Shown one piece after another: positions 1-8,840 of a stretch of DNA of 64,000 nt. The stretch is from Microcoleus sp. FACHB-672 (GTDB lineage Bacteria > Cyanobacteriota > Cyanobacteriia > Cyanobacteriales > Oscillatoriaceae), in the NCBI RefSeq assembly GCF_014695725.1, contig NZ_JACJOU010000022.1, positions 1-64,000 of the forward strand. The letters run 5' to 3'. Position numbers and translations under genes: made by a program. Positions within the stretch are counted from its first letter, which is position 1. Every line of letters starts with the position of its first letter. The notes under the pieces were generated by a model, which ran no database searches, was not told the origin of the DNA, and was given only the letters and a program-made list of their open reading frames with translations.

Positions 1-329
1 CCGCCGTTGTAAAGCCATTCATCTAAGCTGGCTGCTTCCCAAATCGGGTAGAAGTGCAGGCCGATGGCGTTAGAGGAGGGCACGACTGCGCCGGAGATGA
101 TGTTGTTGCCGTATAGCAGTGAGCCGGCAACGGGTTCGCGGATGCCATCGATGTCCACTGGAGGGGCAGCGATGAAGGCGATGATGAAGCAGGTGGTGGC
201 GGTTAGGAGGGTGGGGATCATTAGGACGCCGAACCAGCCGACATAGAGCCGGTTTTCGGTTGATGTGACCCACTCGCAGAACCGTTCCCAAACGTTGGCG
301 CTTTCGCGGCGTTGGAGAGTTGTGGTCAT
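1..329 (-). CDS. psbA: Photosystem II D1 protein, N-terminal part (runs off left edge)
   Basis: D1 is the reaction-centre core subunit of photosystem II in the thylakoid membrane, carrying the primary electron-transfer cofactors with D2. Reading the minus strand from the ATG at 329 gives about 109 residues that begin [20 protein letters not shown] and contain the conserved first membrane helix (about residues 33-55) and the lumenal stretch [20 protein letters not shown]. The frame is open to the window edge, so roughly two thirds of the usual 360-residue protein lies outside. The residue that separates low-light from high-light D1 forms (position 130) is not included, so the isoform cannot be told. 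A promoter lies directly upstream. Identification is near certain from the motif run. Confidence 0.97.
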   Translation of the reverse strand, partial: MTTTLQRRESANVWERFCEWVTSTENRLYVGWFGVLMIPTLLTATTCFIIAFIAAPPVDIDGIREPVAGSLLYGNNIISGAVVPSSNAIGLHFYPIWEAASLDEWLYNG

Positions 330-364
330 TGATTTATGATTGCTATTGATTTTTCGAGGTGCGC

Positions 365-420
365 GGTAGCGTTTTTTCTACCTTAGTATATAGATTACTG
401 TCTATATTGAGTTTTGTAAA
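365..420 (-). promoter_or_regulatory. psbA promoter and 5' leader hairpin
   Basis: On the minus strand a -35 element TTTACA (415-420) is followed after exactly 17 nt by TAATCT (392-397), close to the sigma-70 consensus usual for cyanobacterial psbA. Transcription would start near 385, leaving a leader of about 55 nt. That leader begins with an inverted repeat GGTAG/CTACC (365-369 with 378-382), which would put a small hairpin at the extreme mRNA 5' end. No clear Shine-Dalgarno sequence precedes the ATG. The start point is inferred, not mapped. Confidence 0.7.
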
Positions 421-860
421 GCAATTTAATAAAAATTTTATTTTGTGCCGGCAAGCGGTTGGTCGGCAGTTTTTGAGAGAGGTTTAGGAATATGCAAGCC
501 CAAATGCCAGAGCGCGCTCGCCTTCATTAAGCGGGAAATACCTTTTGACTCAAAGCATTCAGCACCCTTACCATCGGCCTCATCAGCTACGGATGACTCT
601 CCGATTGCCCTGAGACCCTCACAGTGAATCACAAAAATATTTCTGACTGAGAATTGTAGGAATCCAGCAATTAATTAATATAACTTGATAATTCCAGCCG
701 CTCACGAGCCTGGGCTTTAAAATTAGCAGATTAAGAGATATTAGCTTATTTTACATTGTAAATTTTTTACTTGCCTTCACCAAGAAACTAAAGTAGGTTA
801 CACAAACCTTATTTTTATAATTATTATAATAATGATGCTTGACAGTTAGGAGTAGTTTCT
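421..860. other. Intergenic region between psbA and the first chemoreceptor
   Basis: No convincing gene is visible here. Two overlapping 60-residue frames at 438-632 on opposite strands have no recognisable motif or ribosome binding site. The part from 660 to 840 is very AT-rich and probably holds the promoter of the chemoreceptor gene at 861. An AGGAG at 848-852 is that gene's ribosome binding site. Confidence 0.5.
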
Positions 861-2492
861 GTGTTGGCAAATCTTAAACTTAGAGGCCGTATATTTACGG
901 GTTTTTCAATTCCTGTAGTTTTAGGACTTGGATTTAGTGGGCTAGTTTTTTTCGTAGGCAACCAACTTTTGGAAGCACTTAAACAAGTCGAGAGAACACA
1001 GGAAATTGTTGTCCAGACAGACATTATGGTTTTGAGAACTTCCATGATGGCTCGACAAGTGCGGGGTTACCTCCTCGTCAAATCTGAAGAACCTCTCAAG
1101 GAATTTAGGAAGCAAAAGCAACTTTACGATATGGCTGTTGAGGCTTCAAAAAATCTGATAGAAGACCCAGTCCAGCAACAAATTTTCAACGAAATGATTC
1201 AGTTAGGCGATGAATATTATGAAATGTGCCTAGAAACTTTTCGTCTAAAGGATGCCGGTCAGCACAATCAGGCTGTTAACCTTTACCTAAAAGAGTCTAA
1301 AGCAATGGTAGGGGGGCTAGATCTCCTGGGTGAAAAAGCAAACCAAAACGAGCGAAAAATAATGGAATCCTATACCAGAAGTGCAGCTAATGCTGTCCAG
1401 TTTCTGATCTTAGCGGCTGTGGTAACCGCACTGTTATCTTTGGTGCTTTCTGGTGCCGCTGCGTCTCTGATCTGGGGAACCATTGCCAAAACGAATCGAA
1501 CGATGAATCAAACAGCCAATACAATTGCCGGTTCTTCAACACAAATTGCGGCGTCAGTAGAGCAACAGGAGCGTAATGCTTCACAGCAGGCGACTTCTGT
1601 TAATGAAACCACCACCACTATGAATGAGTTAGGTTCTTCCTCAAGAGTGACTGTGCAACAAGCAGAATCATCCGCAGAAACTGCGCGTCAAGTTTTAAAG
1701 TTAGCAGAATCATCTGTAGCCGGAGCCACTCAAGTATTAAACCTAGCAGAGAATGGAGCAACGGGAGCGCGCCAAGTTTTGTCTTTGGCACAGGGGGGAA
1801 GTCAGACGGTTGAGCGAACTTTAGAGGGAATATCAATTCTGAAAGACAAAGTTACTAACATTGCCGAACAAATTGGACGTTTGAATGAGCAGGCTCATCA
1901 AATTAGCAGCATTACGAACATCGTCAGTGATTTAGCCAACCAAACAAATATGCTAGCCCTTAATGCAGCAGTAGAAGCCGTGCGGGCGGGAGAACAGGGC
2001 AAAGGATTTGGTGTAGTCGCCACAGAAATTCGTAAATTAGCCGATCAAAGTAAAAAATCAGCGGATAAAATTAATAGCTTAGTTTTAGGGATTCAAACAG
2101 CTATTAATTCAACTGTTGTTGCGACAGAAGAAGGACGGAAAACAGCCCAGGAAAGTATTCAACTTTCTCAAGAAACAGCAGAGGCTTTCAACCAAGTCAC
2201 TCAATCGATTAACGAAATTATTTTAAAATCTTCTATGGGAGTAGCGGAAGCGATTAATTCGATTGTGTTGCACAATCAAAAAACTTCACTTGAAGCAATT
2301 GAAAATGTAGTAGTAAACAATCAACAAATTTCTTTAACAGCTAAACAGCAAGCAGTTGCGATTGAACAAGTTGTTGAGGCGATGAACTTTCTGAATCAGG
2401 GAGCTGTTCAAACTGCTACTGGGCTGGCTCAAACCAAAATTGGACTTCAAAAACTTAATGAAGCGGCTCAGAGTTTAAAAGCAGCGGCGTAA
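861..2492 (+). CDS. Methyl-accepting chemotaxis protein (chemoreceptor), first of a tandem pair
   Basis: This is a membrane chemoreceptor of 543 residues expected to control a CheA kinase, in cyanobacteria usually for phototaxis or pilus motility. It has a membrane helix at about residues 13-33, a helical periplasmic sensor (four-helix-bundle type), a second membrane helix near 175-200, then a long cytoplasmic coiled coil. The signalling tip is unmistakable: [20 protein letters not shown] followed by [20 protein letters not shown]. No clear HAMP domain is seen between the second helix and the coiled coil. Start is GTG at 861 with AGGAG eight bases upstream. Residues 275-316 contain three 14-residue repeats. 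The gene next door is a close paralogue. No che genes are in the window, so the partner kinase is elsewhere. Confidence 0.93.
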   Translation: MLANLKLRGRIFTGFSIPVVLGLGFSGLVFFVGNQLLEALKQVERTQEIVVQTDIMVLRTSMMARQVRGYLLVKSEEPLKEFRKQKQLYDMAVEASKNLIEDPVQQQIFNEMIQLGDEYYEMCLETFRLKDAGQHNQAVNLYLKESKAMVGGLDLLGEKANQNERKIMESYTRSAANAVQFLILAAVVTALLSLVLSGAAASLIWGTIAKTNRTMNQTANTIAGSSTQIAASVEQQERNASQQATSVNETTTTMNELGSSSRVTVQQAESSAETARQVLKLAESSVAGATQVLNLAENGATGARQVLSLAQGGSQTVERTLEGISILKDKVTNIAEQIGRLNEQAHQISSITNIVSDLANQTNMLALNAAVEAVRAGEQGKGFGVVATEIRKLADQSKKSADKINSLVLGIQTAINSTVVATEEGRKTAQESIQLSQETAEAFNQVTQSINEIILKSSMGVAEAINSIVLHNQKTSLEAIENVVVNNQQISLTAKQQAVAIEQVVEAMNFLNQGAVQTATGLAQTKIGLQKLNEAAQSLKAAA

Positions 2493-2620
2493 GGATTTTA
2501 GCTGAATTTAAACATTTATAATCTAAAATCTTCATTTTTAAACGAGGAGCAATCCTTGAGTCAGATAAAATTCTTCATTTAACGCAGTTTTTCTGAAACG
2601 TCCTTCAATCTATCAAGAAC

Positions 2621-4264
2621 ATGTCGAAAAAAATCGCTACAAAATACGCAAGGCTAACTCAAATAGTACCCTTAAGTTTTGGGACAGTATTTTGTCTAAT
2701 GCTGTTGGGTGCATTGGCTTTTAAAATGAGTTCAAATACTTTAGTATCATCCGTCGGTTGGGTGACGCATACTTATGAAGTCAAAGAAGACTTGAAAGAC
2801 TTGGAAAAGATGTTAATTGATGCTGAAACCGGACAAAGAGGGTTTATTATTACGGGTCAAGAGAGCTTTTTAGAACCTTACAACAATTCAATACAAAAAT
2901 TAAATGCTCGATTTGATGAAATAAAAAAATTGCTTAAAGATAATCCCGATCAAATCAGGAATTTAAGCGAAATTAAAAATTTATCTGATCAAAAAATGAA
3001 GGAATTAGCTGAAACTATTTTCCTGAAAAGAACCGGCAAAGAACAAGCATTAAGAACTTTAATCTTGTCGGCAAAGGGAAAAAATATTATGGATAATTTT
3101 AGAGTAAAAACGGCTGAAATGATTGAAGCTGAAAACCAGCTTTTAATCAAAAGGCAAAACATAGCAAAACAAGCTGAGGAATGGGGGAACCTTACTTCTT
3201 TCGGAATTCCCGTTTTGGGTATAATTTTCTGCTTATTCATTTTATTGTTTATTACCCGACGAGTTGTACAGCCACTTAATATGGTGGCAAGCTCAATCGC
3301 TAGATCTTCTGGCGAAATTTCGATCGCAGTAGAGCAACACGAACGGATTGCTCAGCAACAGGCTGTTTCGGTTAATCAAACCAGTACGACGATGAATGAA
3401 TTAGGTGCATCCTCAAAAGCAACAGTTGAACAAGCCCAATCAGCGGCAGAAAATGCGCGTCAGGTCTTCAGGTTAGCCGAATCATCAGTAGTAGGGGCTA
3501 CACAGGTATTAAACCTTGCAGAAGATGGAACTACTACAGCCCGTCAAGTTTTATCTTTGGCAGAGGGGGGAACCCAAACAGTTGAGCGTACCTTAGAGGA
3601 AATATTTATCCTCAAAGAAAAAGTCAGCAAGATCAGTCAGCAAATTGGACGTTTGAGCGAGCAAACGAATCAAATTGGCACCATTACGAACATCGTCAGC
3701 GATTTAGCCAATCAAACAAATATGCTTGCTCTCAATGCGGCGGTGGAAGCTGTACGGGCGGGAGAACATGGTAAAGGATTTGGGGTCGTGGCTACAGAAA
3801 TTCGTAAATTAGCCGACCAAAGTAAAAAATCAGCCGATAAAATTAATACCCTCATTTTTGGGATTCAGTCGGCAATCAGTTCCACAGTTATGGCTACGGA
3901 AGAAGGCCAAAAAACTGCTCAGGAAGGCATCAAACTGTCTCAAGAAACGAGCAAGGCGTTTACGAATGTTACTCAAGCGATTAATGAGGTGATTTTAAAA
4001 TCTTCTCAGGGAGTTGCTGAGGCAATCAATGATATTGTTTTGCATAATCAAACAACCGCGCTGACCGCAATTGAGGATGTGGTGGTGAACCTTCAACAAA
4101 TTTCCCTAACTGCTAAAGAGCAAGCCAATGCCATTGAGCAAGTCGTTGAAGCCATGAGCAGTTTAAATGAGGGAGCAGTTGAGACAGCCAGCGGTATCAC
4201 ACAAACTAAAGTGGGGATTCAAAAACTCAACGAGGCGGCTTGTGATCTCAAAGCTGTTGTGTAG
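2621..4264 (+). CDS. Methyl-accepting chemotaxis protein with CHASE3-like sensor, second of a tandem pair
   Basis: This 547-residue chemoreceptor is paralogous to the gene just upstream. The cytoplasmic halves align almost without gaps, including the tip segment [20 protein letters not shown] and the triple 14-residue repeat (residues 279-320). The sensor parts differ. This one has membrane helices near 20-40 and 190-210 flanking a helical periplasmic domain with the motif DAETGQRGFIITGQESFLEP, typical of CHASE3. The pair therefore looks like a duplication followed by replacement or divergence of the sensor, giving different inputs to the same signalling output. The spacer between the two genes is 128 nt, so co-transcription is possible. 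The ATG at 2621 has only a weak ribosome binding site. Confidence 0.93.
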   Translation: MSKKIATKYARLTQIVPLSFGTVFCLMLLGALAFKMSSNTLVSSVGWVTHTYEVKEDLKDLEKMLIDAETGQRGFIITGQESFLEPYNNSIQKLNARFDEIKKLLKDNPDQIRNLSEIKNLSDQKMKELAETIFLKRTGKEQALRTLILSAKGKNIMDNFRVKTAEMIEAENQLLIKRQNIAKQAEEWGNLTSFGIPVLGIIFCLFILLFITRRVVQPLNMVASSIARSSGEISIAVEQHERIAQQQAVSVNQTSTTMNELGASSKATVEQAQSAAENARQVFRLAESSVVGATQVLNLAEDGTTTARQVLSLAEGGTQTVERTLEEIFILKEKVSKISQQIGRLSEQTNQIGTITNIVSDLANQTNMLALNAAVEAVRAGEHGKGFGVVATEIRKLADQSKKSADKINTLIFGIQSAISSTVMATEEGQKTAQEGIKLSQETSKAFTNVTQAINEVILKSSQGVAEAINDIVLHNQTTALTAIEDVVVNLQQISLTAKEQANAIEQVVEAMSSLNEGAVETASGITQTKVGIQKLNEAACDLKAVV

Positions 4265-4311
4265 GGATTACAAATTTTAGATTCTTAAAGTTATCTAAAA
4301 TCTATAATCCC
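4264..4311. terminator. Bidirectional terminator between chemoreceptor and HIT genes
   Basis: An imperfect inverted repeat, GGGATTA...AATTTTAGAT (4264-4283) and ATCTAAAAT...TAATCCC (about 4294-4311), lies exactly between two convergent genes and starts at the chemoreceptor stop codon. It would form a long AT-rich hairpin on either transcript. The assignment as a terminator is from position and symmetry only. Confidence 0.5.
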
Positions 4312-4319
4312 CAAGTCAT

Positions 4320-4691
<372 letters not shown>

Positions 4692-4905
4692 CTATATGCC
4701 ATCCTAAGGGGGTAAGGCGTTTGAGTAAACTACTTTTTGTTAATAAAGATTGCGAAGATTTTGCTCAGTTGTGGGGGAGTGGGTAGAGAATGATAGCGTT
4801 ATTATGAATGCTGGTAGTTACCTAGCTCTAAAAAATGATTAGAAAGCTTTTTTAAAAAATATAAATTCCAGACCGATAATTTTTACCAATTTCAGGAAGA
4901 TTAAA

Positions 4906-6435
4906 GTGCTTGCGAGAGTTTGGAGTGCATCGCTGGTTGGCATCGACGCCGTTAAAGTCGGTGTAGAAGTTGATGTGTCGGGTGGCTTGCCGGGAATTGT
5001 GGTGGTGGGGCTGCCAGATACCGCCGTGCAAGAGTCGAAAGAAAGAGTCAAGGCGGCGCTGAAAAATGCCGGCTATGCCTTTCCAATGCGGCGAATTGTG
5101 ATTAATTTAACACCGGCAGATTTACGAAAAGAAGGGCCGATCTTCGATCTATCGATTAGTGTCGGGATTTTAGCCGCCTCTGAGCAAGTCAGTGCCCAGT
5201 TGCTGGGAGATTATTTATTTTTGGGGGAAGTTTCCCTGGATGGCAGTTTGCGTCCCGTTGCCGGCGTGTTGCCCATTGCAGCGGCGGCCCAAAGGCTGGG
5301 GATCACCGGCTTGGTGGTGCCGGCAGCAAATGCCCAGGAAGCGGCTGTGGTGCAAGGGATATCCGTCTATGGGTGCAAGCATCTGGCTGAAGTGGCAGAC
5401 TTGCTCAATAATCCAGAACGCTATGTGCCGGTGAAACTGGATGGGTTAAAAGAGTTAGCGACAGCGCAATATGCCGGCCCTGACTTAAAGGATGTTAAAG
5501 GTCAAGCCCACGCCCGCCGCGCCTTGGAAATTGCCGCTGCCGGTGGTCACAATCTCATCTTTGTAGGGCCACCGGGAAGCGGTAAAACCATGCTGGCACG
5601 ACGGTTGCCTGGAATTCTGCCACCGCTATCGTTTCAGGAAGCCCTTGAAGTCACGCAAATTCATTCTGTTGCCGGTCTTTTAAAAAATAGAGGTTCCCTC
5701 GTCAGCGATCGCCCCTTCCGCAGCCCCCACCACTCAGCCTCTGGCCCTTCCCTTGTCGGCGGCGGCAGTTTCCCAAGACCTGGAGAAATCTCTCTCGCCC
5801 ACCGGGGGATCTTATTTCTCGATGAGTTAACCGAGTTTAAACGCGATGTTTTAGAATTTCTGCGCCAGCCGCTAGAAGATGGTCACGTTACAATCTCGCG
5901 TACGCGGCAATCTGTGAGTTTTCCCGCACAATTTACCTTAGTTGCCAGTACAAATCCCTGCCCCTGCGGCTATTTTGGAGATTCAATTCAGGCTTGTACG
6001 TGTACGCCCCGGCACCGAGAGCAATACTGGGCAAAGCTTTCTGGGCCTTTGATGGATCGGATTGACTTGCAAGTGGCGGTCAACCGGCTCAAACCTGAAG
6101 AAATTACGCGCCAACCCACGGGTGAGGAATCTGCGCCGGTGCGAGATCGGGTGAGGGCAGCACGGGAACGCACCCGTGATCGCTTTAAAGAAGACCCAGC
6201 GGTGGGCTGCAATGCTGAAATGCAGTCACAGCATTTGCGCCGGTGGTGCCAGCTAGAAGATGCTAGCCGCAATTTATTAGAAGGCGCAATTCGCAAGTTG
6301 GGTCTTTCGGCGCGGGCGACTGACCGCATCCTGAAAGTGGCGAGAACCATTGCAGATTTGGCAGGGGATGAGAACTTGCAAACTCCCCATGTAGCTGAAG
6401 CGATTCAGTACCGCACAATTGACCGAATGCAGTGA
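4906..6435 (+). CDS. comM: YifB/ComM-family AAA+ ATPase (Mg chelatase-like)
   Basis: This 509-residue protein has the standard three-part layout: an N-terminal ChlI-like domain opening VWSASLVGIDAVKVGVEVDV, a central AAA+ domain with Walker A GPPGSGKT near residue 220 and Walker B FLDELTEF near 300, and the C-terminal Mg_chelatase_C part ending ...AEAIQYRTIDR. A CPCG...CTCTP cysteine cluster in the AAA domain is typical. In naturally transformable bacteria ComM is a helicase that promotes branch migration during integration of transforming DNA; that role is inferred here. The GTG start at 4906 follows an AGGAAG ribosome binding site by about eight bases. It is not a chlorophyll-synthesis chelatase subunit, which lacks the N-terminal domain. 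Confidence 0.93.
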   Translation: MLARVWSASLVGIDAVKVGVEVDVSGGLPGIVVVGLPDTAVQESKERVKAALKNAGYAFPMRRIVINLTPADLRKEGPIFDLSISVGILAASEQVSAQLLGDYLFLGEVSLDGSLRPVAGVLPIAAAAQRLGITGLVVPAANAQEAAVVQGISVYGCKHLAEVADLLNNPERYVPVKLDGLKELATAQYAGPDLKDVKGQAHARRALEIAAAGGHNLIFVGPPGSGKTMLARRLPGILPPLSFQEALEVTQIHSVAGLLKNRGSLVSDRPFRSPHHSASGPSLVGGGSFPRPGEISLAHRGILFLDELTEFKRDVLEFLRQPLEDGHVTISRTRQSVSFPAQFTLVASTNPCPCGYFGDSIQACTCTPRHREQYWAKLSGPLMDRIDLQVAVNRLKPEEITRQPTGEESAPVRDRVRAARERTRDRFKEDPAVGCNAEMQSQHLRRWCQLEDASRNLLEGAIRKLGLSARATDRILKVARTIADLAGDENLQTPHVAEAIQYRTIDRMQ

Positions 6436-6524
6436 GAGTAAGGGCTGAGTTTTAAACCGGCTCTTGATAGTAAGTGAAAAAGTCTGTTTTGGTATGAGAT
6501 ATTCTTGAAAGCCGGTAAAAATAA

Positions 6525-6566
6525 AAAGCATCACGCTTGTTGTCAAATGTGATGCTTTAATTTTTA
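6525..6566 (+). terminator. Rho-independent terminator downstream of comM
   Basis: A perfect 10-bp stem AAAGCATCAC (6525-6534) / GTGATGCTTT (6549-6558) with a 14-nt loop is followed by a run of T at 6561-6565. It lies about 90 nt beyond the comM stop codon. Confidence 0.8.
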
Positions 6567-6571
6567 ACAAA

Positions 6572-6601
6572 TAAAAGTGAACTCGAAAAACTTCACTTTT
6601 A
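6572..6601 (-). terminator. Terminator downstream of the SH3-domain gene
   Basis: A perfect 10-bp stem TAAAAGTGAA (6572-6581) / TTCACTTTTA (6592-6601) sits just beyond the stop codon of the minus-strand gene at 6624 and is followed on that strand by a T-rich tract. Together with the neighbouring hairpin it separates two convergent genes. Confidence 0.65.
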
Positions 6602-6623
6602 GCAAATTTGAGCACAGTTAACT

Positions 6624-7010
6624 TCAACTTGCTCCGCCAAAACCCTGGCAATTAAAACCGGCTCCAATAAATTTGGAGGAGACCCAACCTTCTAATGGCT
6701 GATCACCATTGGGTAATTCCGCCCTGGTAATATACAACCAGTGCCAAGCCTCTGTATTCATTGGGGCGCTATTTCTTCTTGCCACCCTGACTTTTGCGCC
6801 TTTGGGGATGCTGCTGATCACCCGGTAAACTACCCCCGGCCCTTCTCGGACAGCGAGAGGGGTACTTTGGGTTGTGACATTTGCACAGTAGTCGGCAATT
6901 AAAACCGGCTCTGGACTGCCGTTTTGGCCGGCTACAGCGCCCGTCCCCAAACCCACTACAGCCAATGAAAGCCCTGCTGCTAGTGTTAAGGATTTTCTCA
7001 ATTGATTCAT
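6624..7010 (-). CDS. Secreted SH3b-domain protein
   Basis: This is a 128-residue protein with a clear signal peptide (positive start MNQLRK, hydrophobic run to about residue 27, likely cleavage after AVA or VAG). The mature part contains one bacterial SH3-like domain (TPLAVREGPGVVYRVISSIP... WVSSKFIG), a fold that often binds peptidoglycan or peptides in the periplasm. Two cysteines, one at the start (YCANV) and one at the end (FNCQGF), could form a disulfide, which is inference. No enzyme domain is attached. It is a single gene with its own terminator. Function is not known beyond the domain. Confidence 0.8.
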   Translation of the reverse strand: MNQLRKSLTLAAGLSLAVVGLGTGAVAGQNGSPEPVLIADYCANVTTQSTPLAVREGPGVVYRVISSIPKGAKVRVARRNSAPMNTEAWHWLYITRAELPNGDQPLEGWVSSKFIGAGFNCQGFGGAS

Positions 7011-7391
7011 CTTTCTTAATTCTTACTCGTTAAGGTTCTAAATTTAGCCAGCACCCGCGTTATCTTGGAGTGTGTATAATCTTACTCAAACAATTTTTAA
7101 ATCTCTCTATTCTTTAACTTTTTTTCCCATTGTTCTTTTGTACAATACCAGGCAGAGGTAGGGACGCTTTCTCAATTTTGGATATTTTAGGATTATAAGC
7201 GAGTCGCTTTTTTAAATTTTGATAGTTTAGAAGCTTGGATTTTAAACTAATAGCAATTTCCTCAACTAAATTTTTTATTGTTGAAAATAATGCAAATTCA
7301 CAGCAAAATCTGTTCGGATAGCATCCGCTTAGTCATTTTATTTGCCTCACTCCGGGCGGTAGCCGGCCTACCGCTTATTTGACGTTGCTCG
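7011..7391. other. Intergenic region with a hairpin next to the HTH gene
   Basis: This AT-rich stretch holds no gene I can support. At its right end a 7-bp stem GCGGTAG (7356-7362) / CTACCGC (7368-7374) with a 5-nt loop lies 18 nt past the stop of the minus-strand HTH gene and may terminate it, although the T-tract is weak. The SH3 gene promoter should lie near 7020-7100. Confidence 0.45.
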
Positions 7392-7982
7392 TTAGCCGGC
7401 AGTCCCACCATCGCTCCCGGATGATTCTGATGTGAGCGATCCCCGACCGGCACCTGTTTTTTTCCGCTGTTCCTGAGGCACCGGCTCAGATTCTAAGGCA
7501 GGCGGCGACACTGCGCTCTCAGATAGATTGCGAGAAGTGTGCAAGCGGAAGCCCATTTGTTGTAGGTAATCCCACCCCCTTTGCATTGCTACAGGTCGGT
7601 CTATTTGAGTGGAAATCCACTCGGCCACTTTCCGGCTGTTCCATAACCCACCATCAGGGGCCGGCCCATGTAAAGCTTGCCACAATAGAGCTTGCTGATC
7701 CTCAGACAGCAACGGCTCGCCACCCGGATTTTCGTGACGGCGATCTCCGAGTCCTTCTGGCCCAAGTTGGTTGTAGCGGCGAACAATTTTGCGAATCCAA
7801 TCCAAGCTATAACCCGTTACCTGCGCGACTTCTTGGGTCGTTTTTCCAGAAGCCAGCAGCCACACAATTTGATAATGACTGCGTTCAACCGGATCTTTAG
7901 CTTGGCGGTAACGCGTTTCAAGTTCAGTTGCGTTGAGGAGCGGTTGAATGGTTACACGTTTAGGCATATTTGCGAATCGCAC
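7392..7982 (-). CDS. Stand-alone IS630-type helix-turn-helix (winged helix) protein
   Basis: This 196-residue protein has the DNA-binding front part of an IS630-family transposase: a first HTH of the form TTQEVAQVTGYSLDWIRKIVRRYNQLGPEGL (about residues 48-78) and a winged-helix region (about 88-148, LLSEDQQALLWQAL...WNSRKVAEWI). Where a transposase would continue into the DDE catalytic domain, this protein ends with about 45 low-complexity residues rich in Ser, Glu, Gly and Pro. It may be a domesticated regulator or a transposase remnant; inverted repeats of an intact element were not found around it. The start may be the second methionine (MPKRVTIQPLL), six residues in. Confidence 0.7.
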   Translation of the reverse strand: MRFANMPKRVTIQPLLNATELETRYRQAKDPVERSHYQIVWLLASGKTTQEVAQVTGYSLDWIRKIVRRYNQLGPEGLGDRRHENPGGEPLLSEDQQALLWQALHGPAPDGGLWNSRKVAEWISTQIDRPVAMQRGWDYLQQMGFRLHTSRNLSESAVSPPALESEPVPQEQRKKTGAGRGSLTSESSGSDGGTAG

Positions 7983-8204
7983 CTTCAGTGATGTAATGAG
8001 TTTACAGAAATTAGCGGGAAATCTAAAATCTCAATACTTTATGCCGGTGGAGCGCAGACTGCAGGGCAACTCACCATTGCCATATAATCAGGGGCAAACT
8101 CGAAAATGTGGTCTGAGCCTGAAAATCCTATAACAGTTAATTAAAAGCTGATTTGCTGCTCAGCAAGCTTTGCGCTCAACAATATTACGGAGGGAAGGTT
8201 AACT

Positions 8205-8600
8205 GTGGACATTATCGAGATTCTTCAGCAAGACTATCAAAGATTTCCCCTTGACCAAACTTACAGTATTTATGATAAAAATGTTTATTTTAAAGATCCG
8301 CTCAATGAGTTTCGGGGTGTAGAACGCTACCGGCTGATGATCGGTTTTATCAAGACTTGGTTTATTGACACGCAAATGGATGTGCACGATATGCAGCGTG
8401 CCGGTGACACGATTGAAACCCGCTGGACACTGAGCTTTAACGCGCCGGTTCCCTGGAAACCCCGGATCGCCATTCCCGGTAAGAGTGAATTAAAACTCAA
8501 CGCTGAAGAATTAATTGTTTCTCACATTGATTATTGGAACTGTTCGCGCCTTGATGTTGTAAAGCAGTTGTGGCCCGGAAAATCCGCTAAGGTTAATTAA
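8205..8600 (+). CDS. DUF2358 family protein
   Basis: This is a 131-residue protein of the DUF2358 family found in cyanobacteria and plants, with an SnoaL/NTF2-like alpha-beta pattern. Visible family features are YSIYDKNVYFKDPLNEFRG near residue 20, a TRWTLSF strand near 65 and a C-terminal HIDYWNCSRLDVVKQLW. No catalytic role is established for the family. GTG at 8205 is preferred because a strong GGAGGGAAGG ribosome binding site lies 6 nt upstream. A second, more divergent member of the same family is encoded at 30420-30893. The ArsA-like gene follows in the same direction after 240 nt. Confidence 0.85.
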   Translation: MDIIEILQQDYQRFPLDQTYSIYDKNVYFKDPLNEFRGVERYRLMIGFIKTWFIDTQMDVHDMQRAGDTIETRWTLSFNAPVPWKPRIAIPGKSELKLNAEELIVSHIDYWNCSRLDVVKQLWPGKSAKVN

Positions 8601-8832
8601 TGTAAAAACTTCTCAGGAGTAGTTATGACTGGGAGCTGGAAATTGAGGGGTTAATCAGTCAACAAATTGCCAGTGCAGATTGAAAATTGAGGATTGACGC
8701 CGCATCCACCGGCACTGAGGAACGCAAAATCGCTAAATGCCTAACAGGGATTGAAATCTCCCTTCAGCCAGACCTGTTGCCGACGAAAACCCGCTAAATT
8801 AAATAAATGTAAATAATTCTCAGGCGGGGTTA
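8584..8832 (+). repeat. Imperfect 42-nt direct repeat (8584-8625 and 8791-8832)
   Basis: The segment spanning the end of the DUF2358 gene (from CCGCTAA at 8584) recurs 207 nt later, immediately before the ArsA-like gene, with about three quarters of positions identical. The shared core is AATGTAAA...TTCTCAGG. The second copy ends 8 nt before the ATG at 8841. The intervening DNA holds no gene but includes a CRISPR-repeat-like string at about 8739-8758. Confidence 0.6.
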
Positions 8833-8840
8833 AACGATTC

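Noticed and set aside
438-632. Overlapping 60-residue frames on both strands
   Set aside because: No motif, no ribosome binding site, and mutual shadowing in non-coding DNA.
4906-6435. Magnesium chelatase subunit ChlI
   Set aside because: The AAA domain is similar, but the N-terminal YifB/ComM domain and C-terminal part identify the ComM family.
8700-8770. CRISPR array
   Set aside because: Only one repeat-like string; no second copy at array spacing and no cas genes in the window. Kept as a low-interest observation only.
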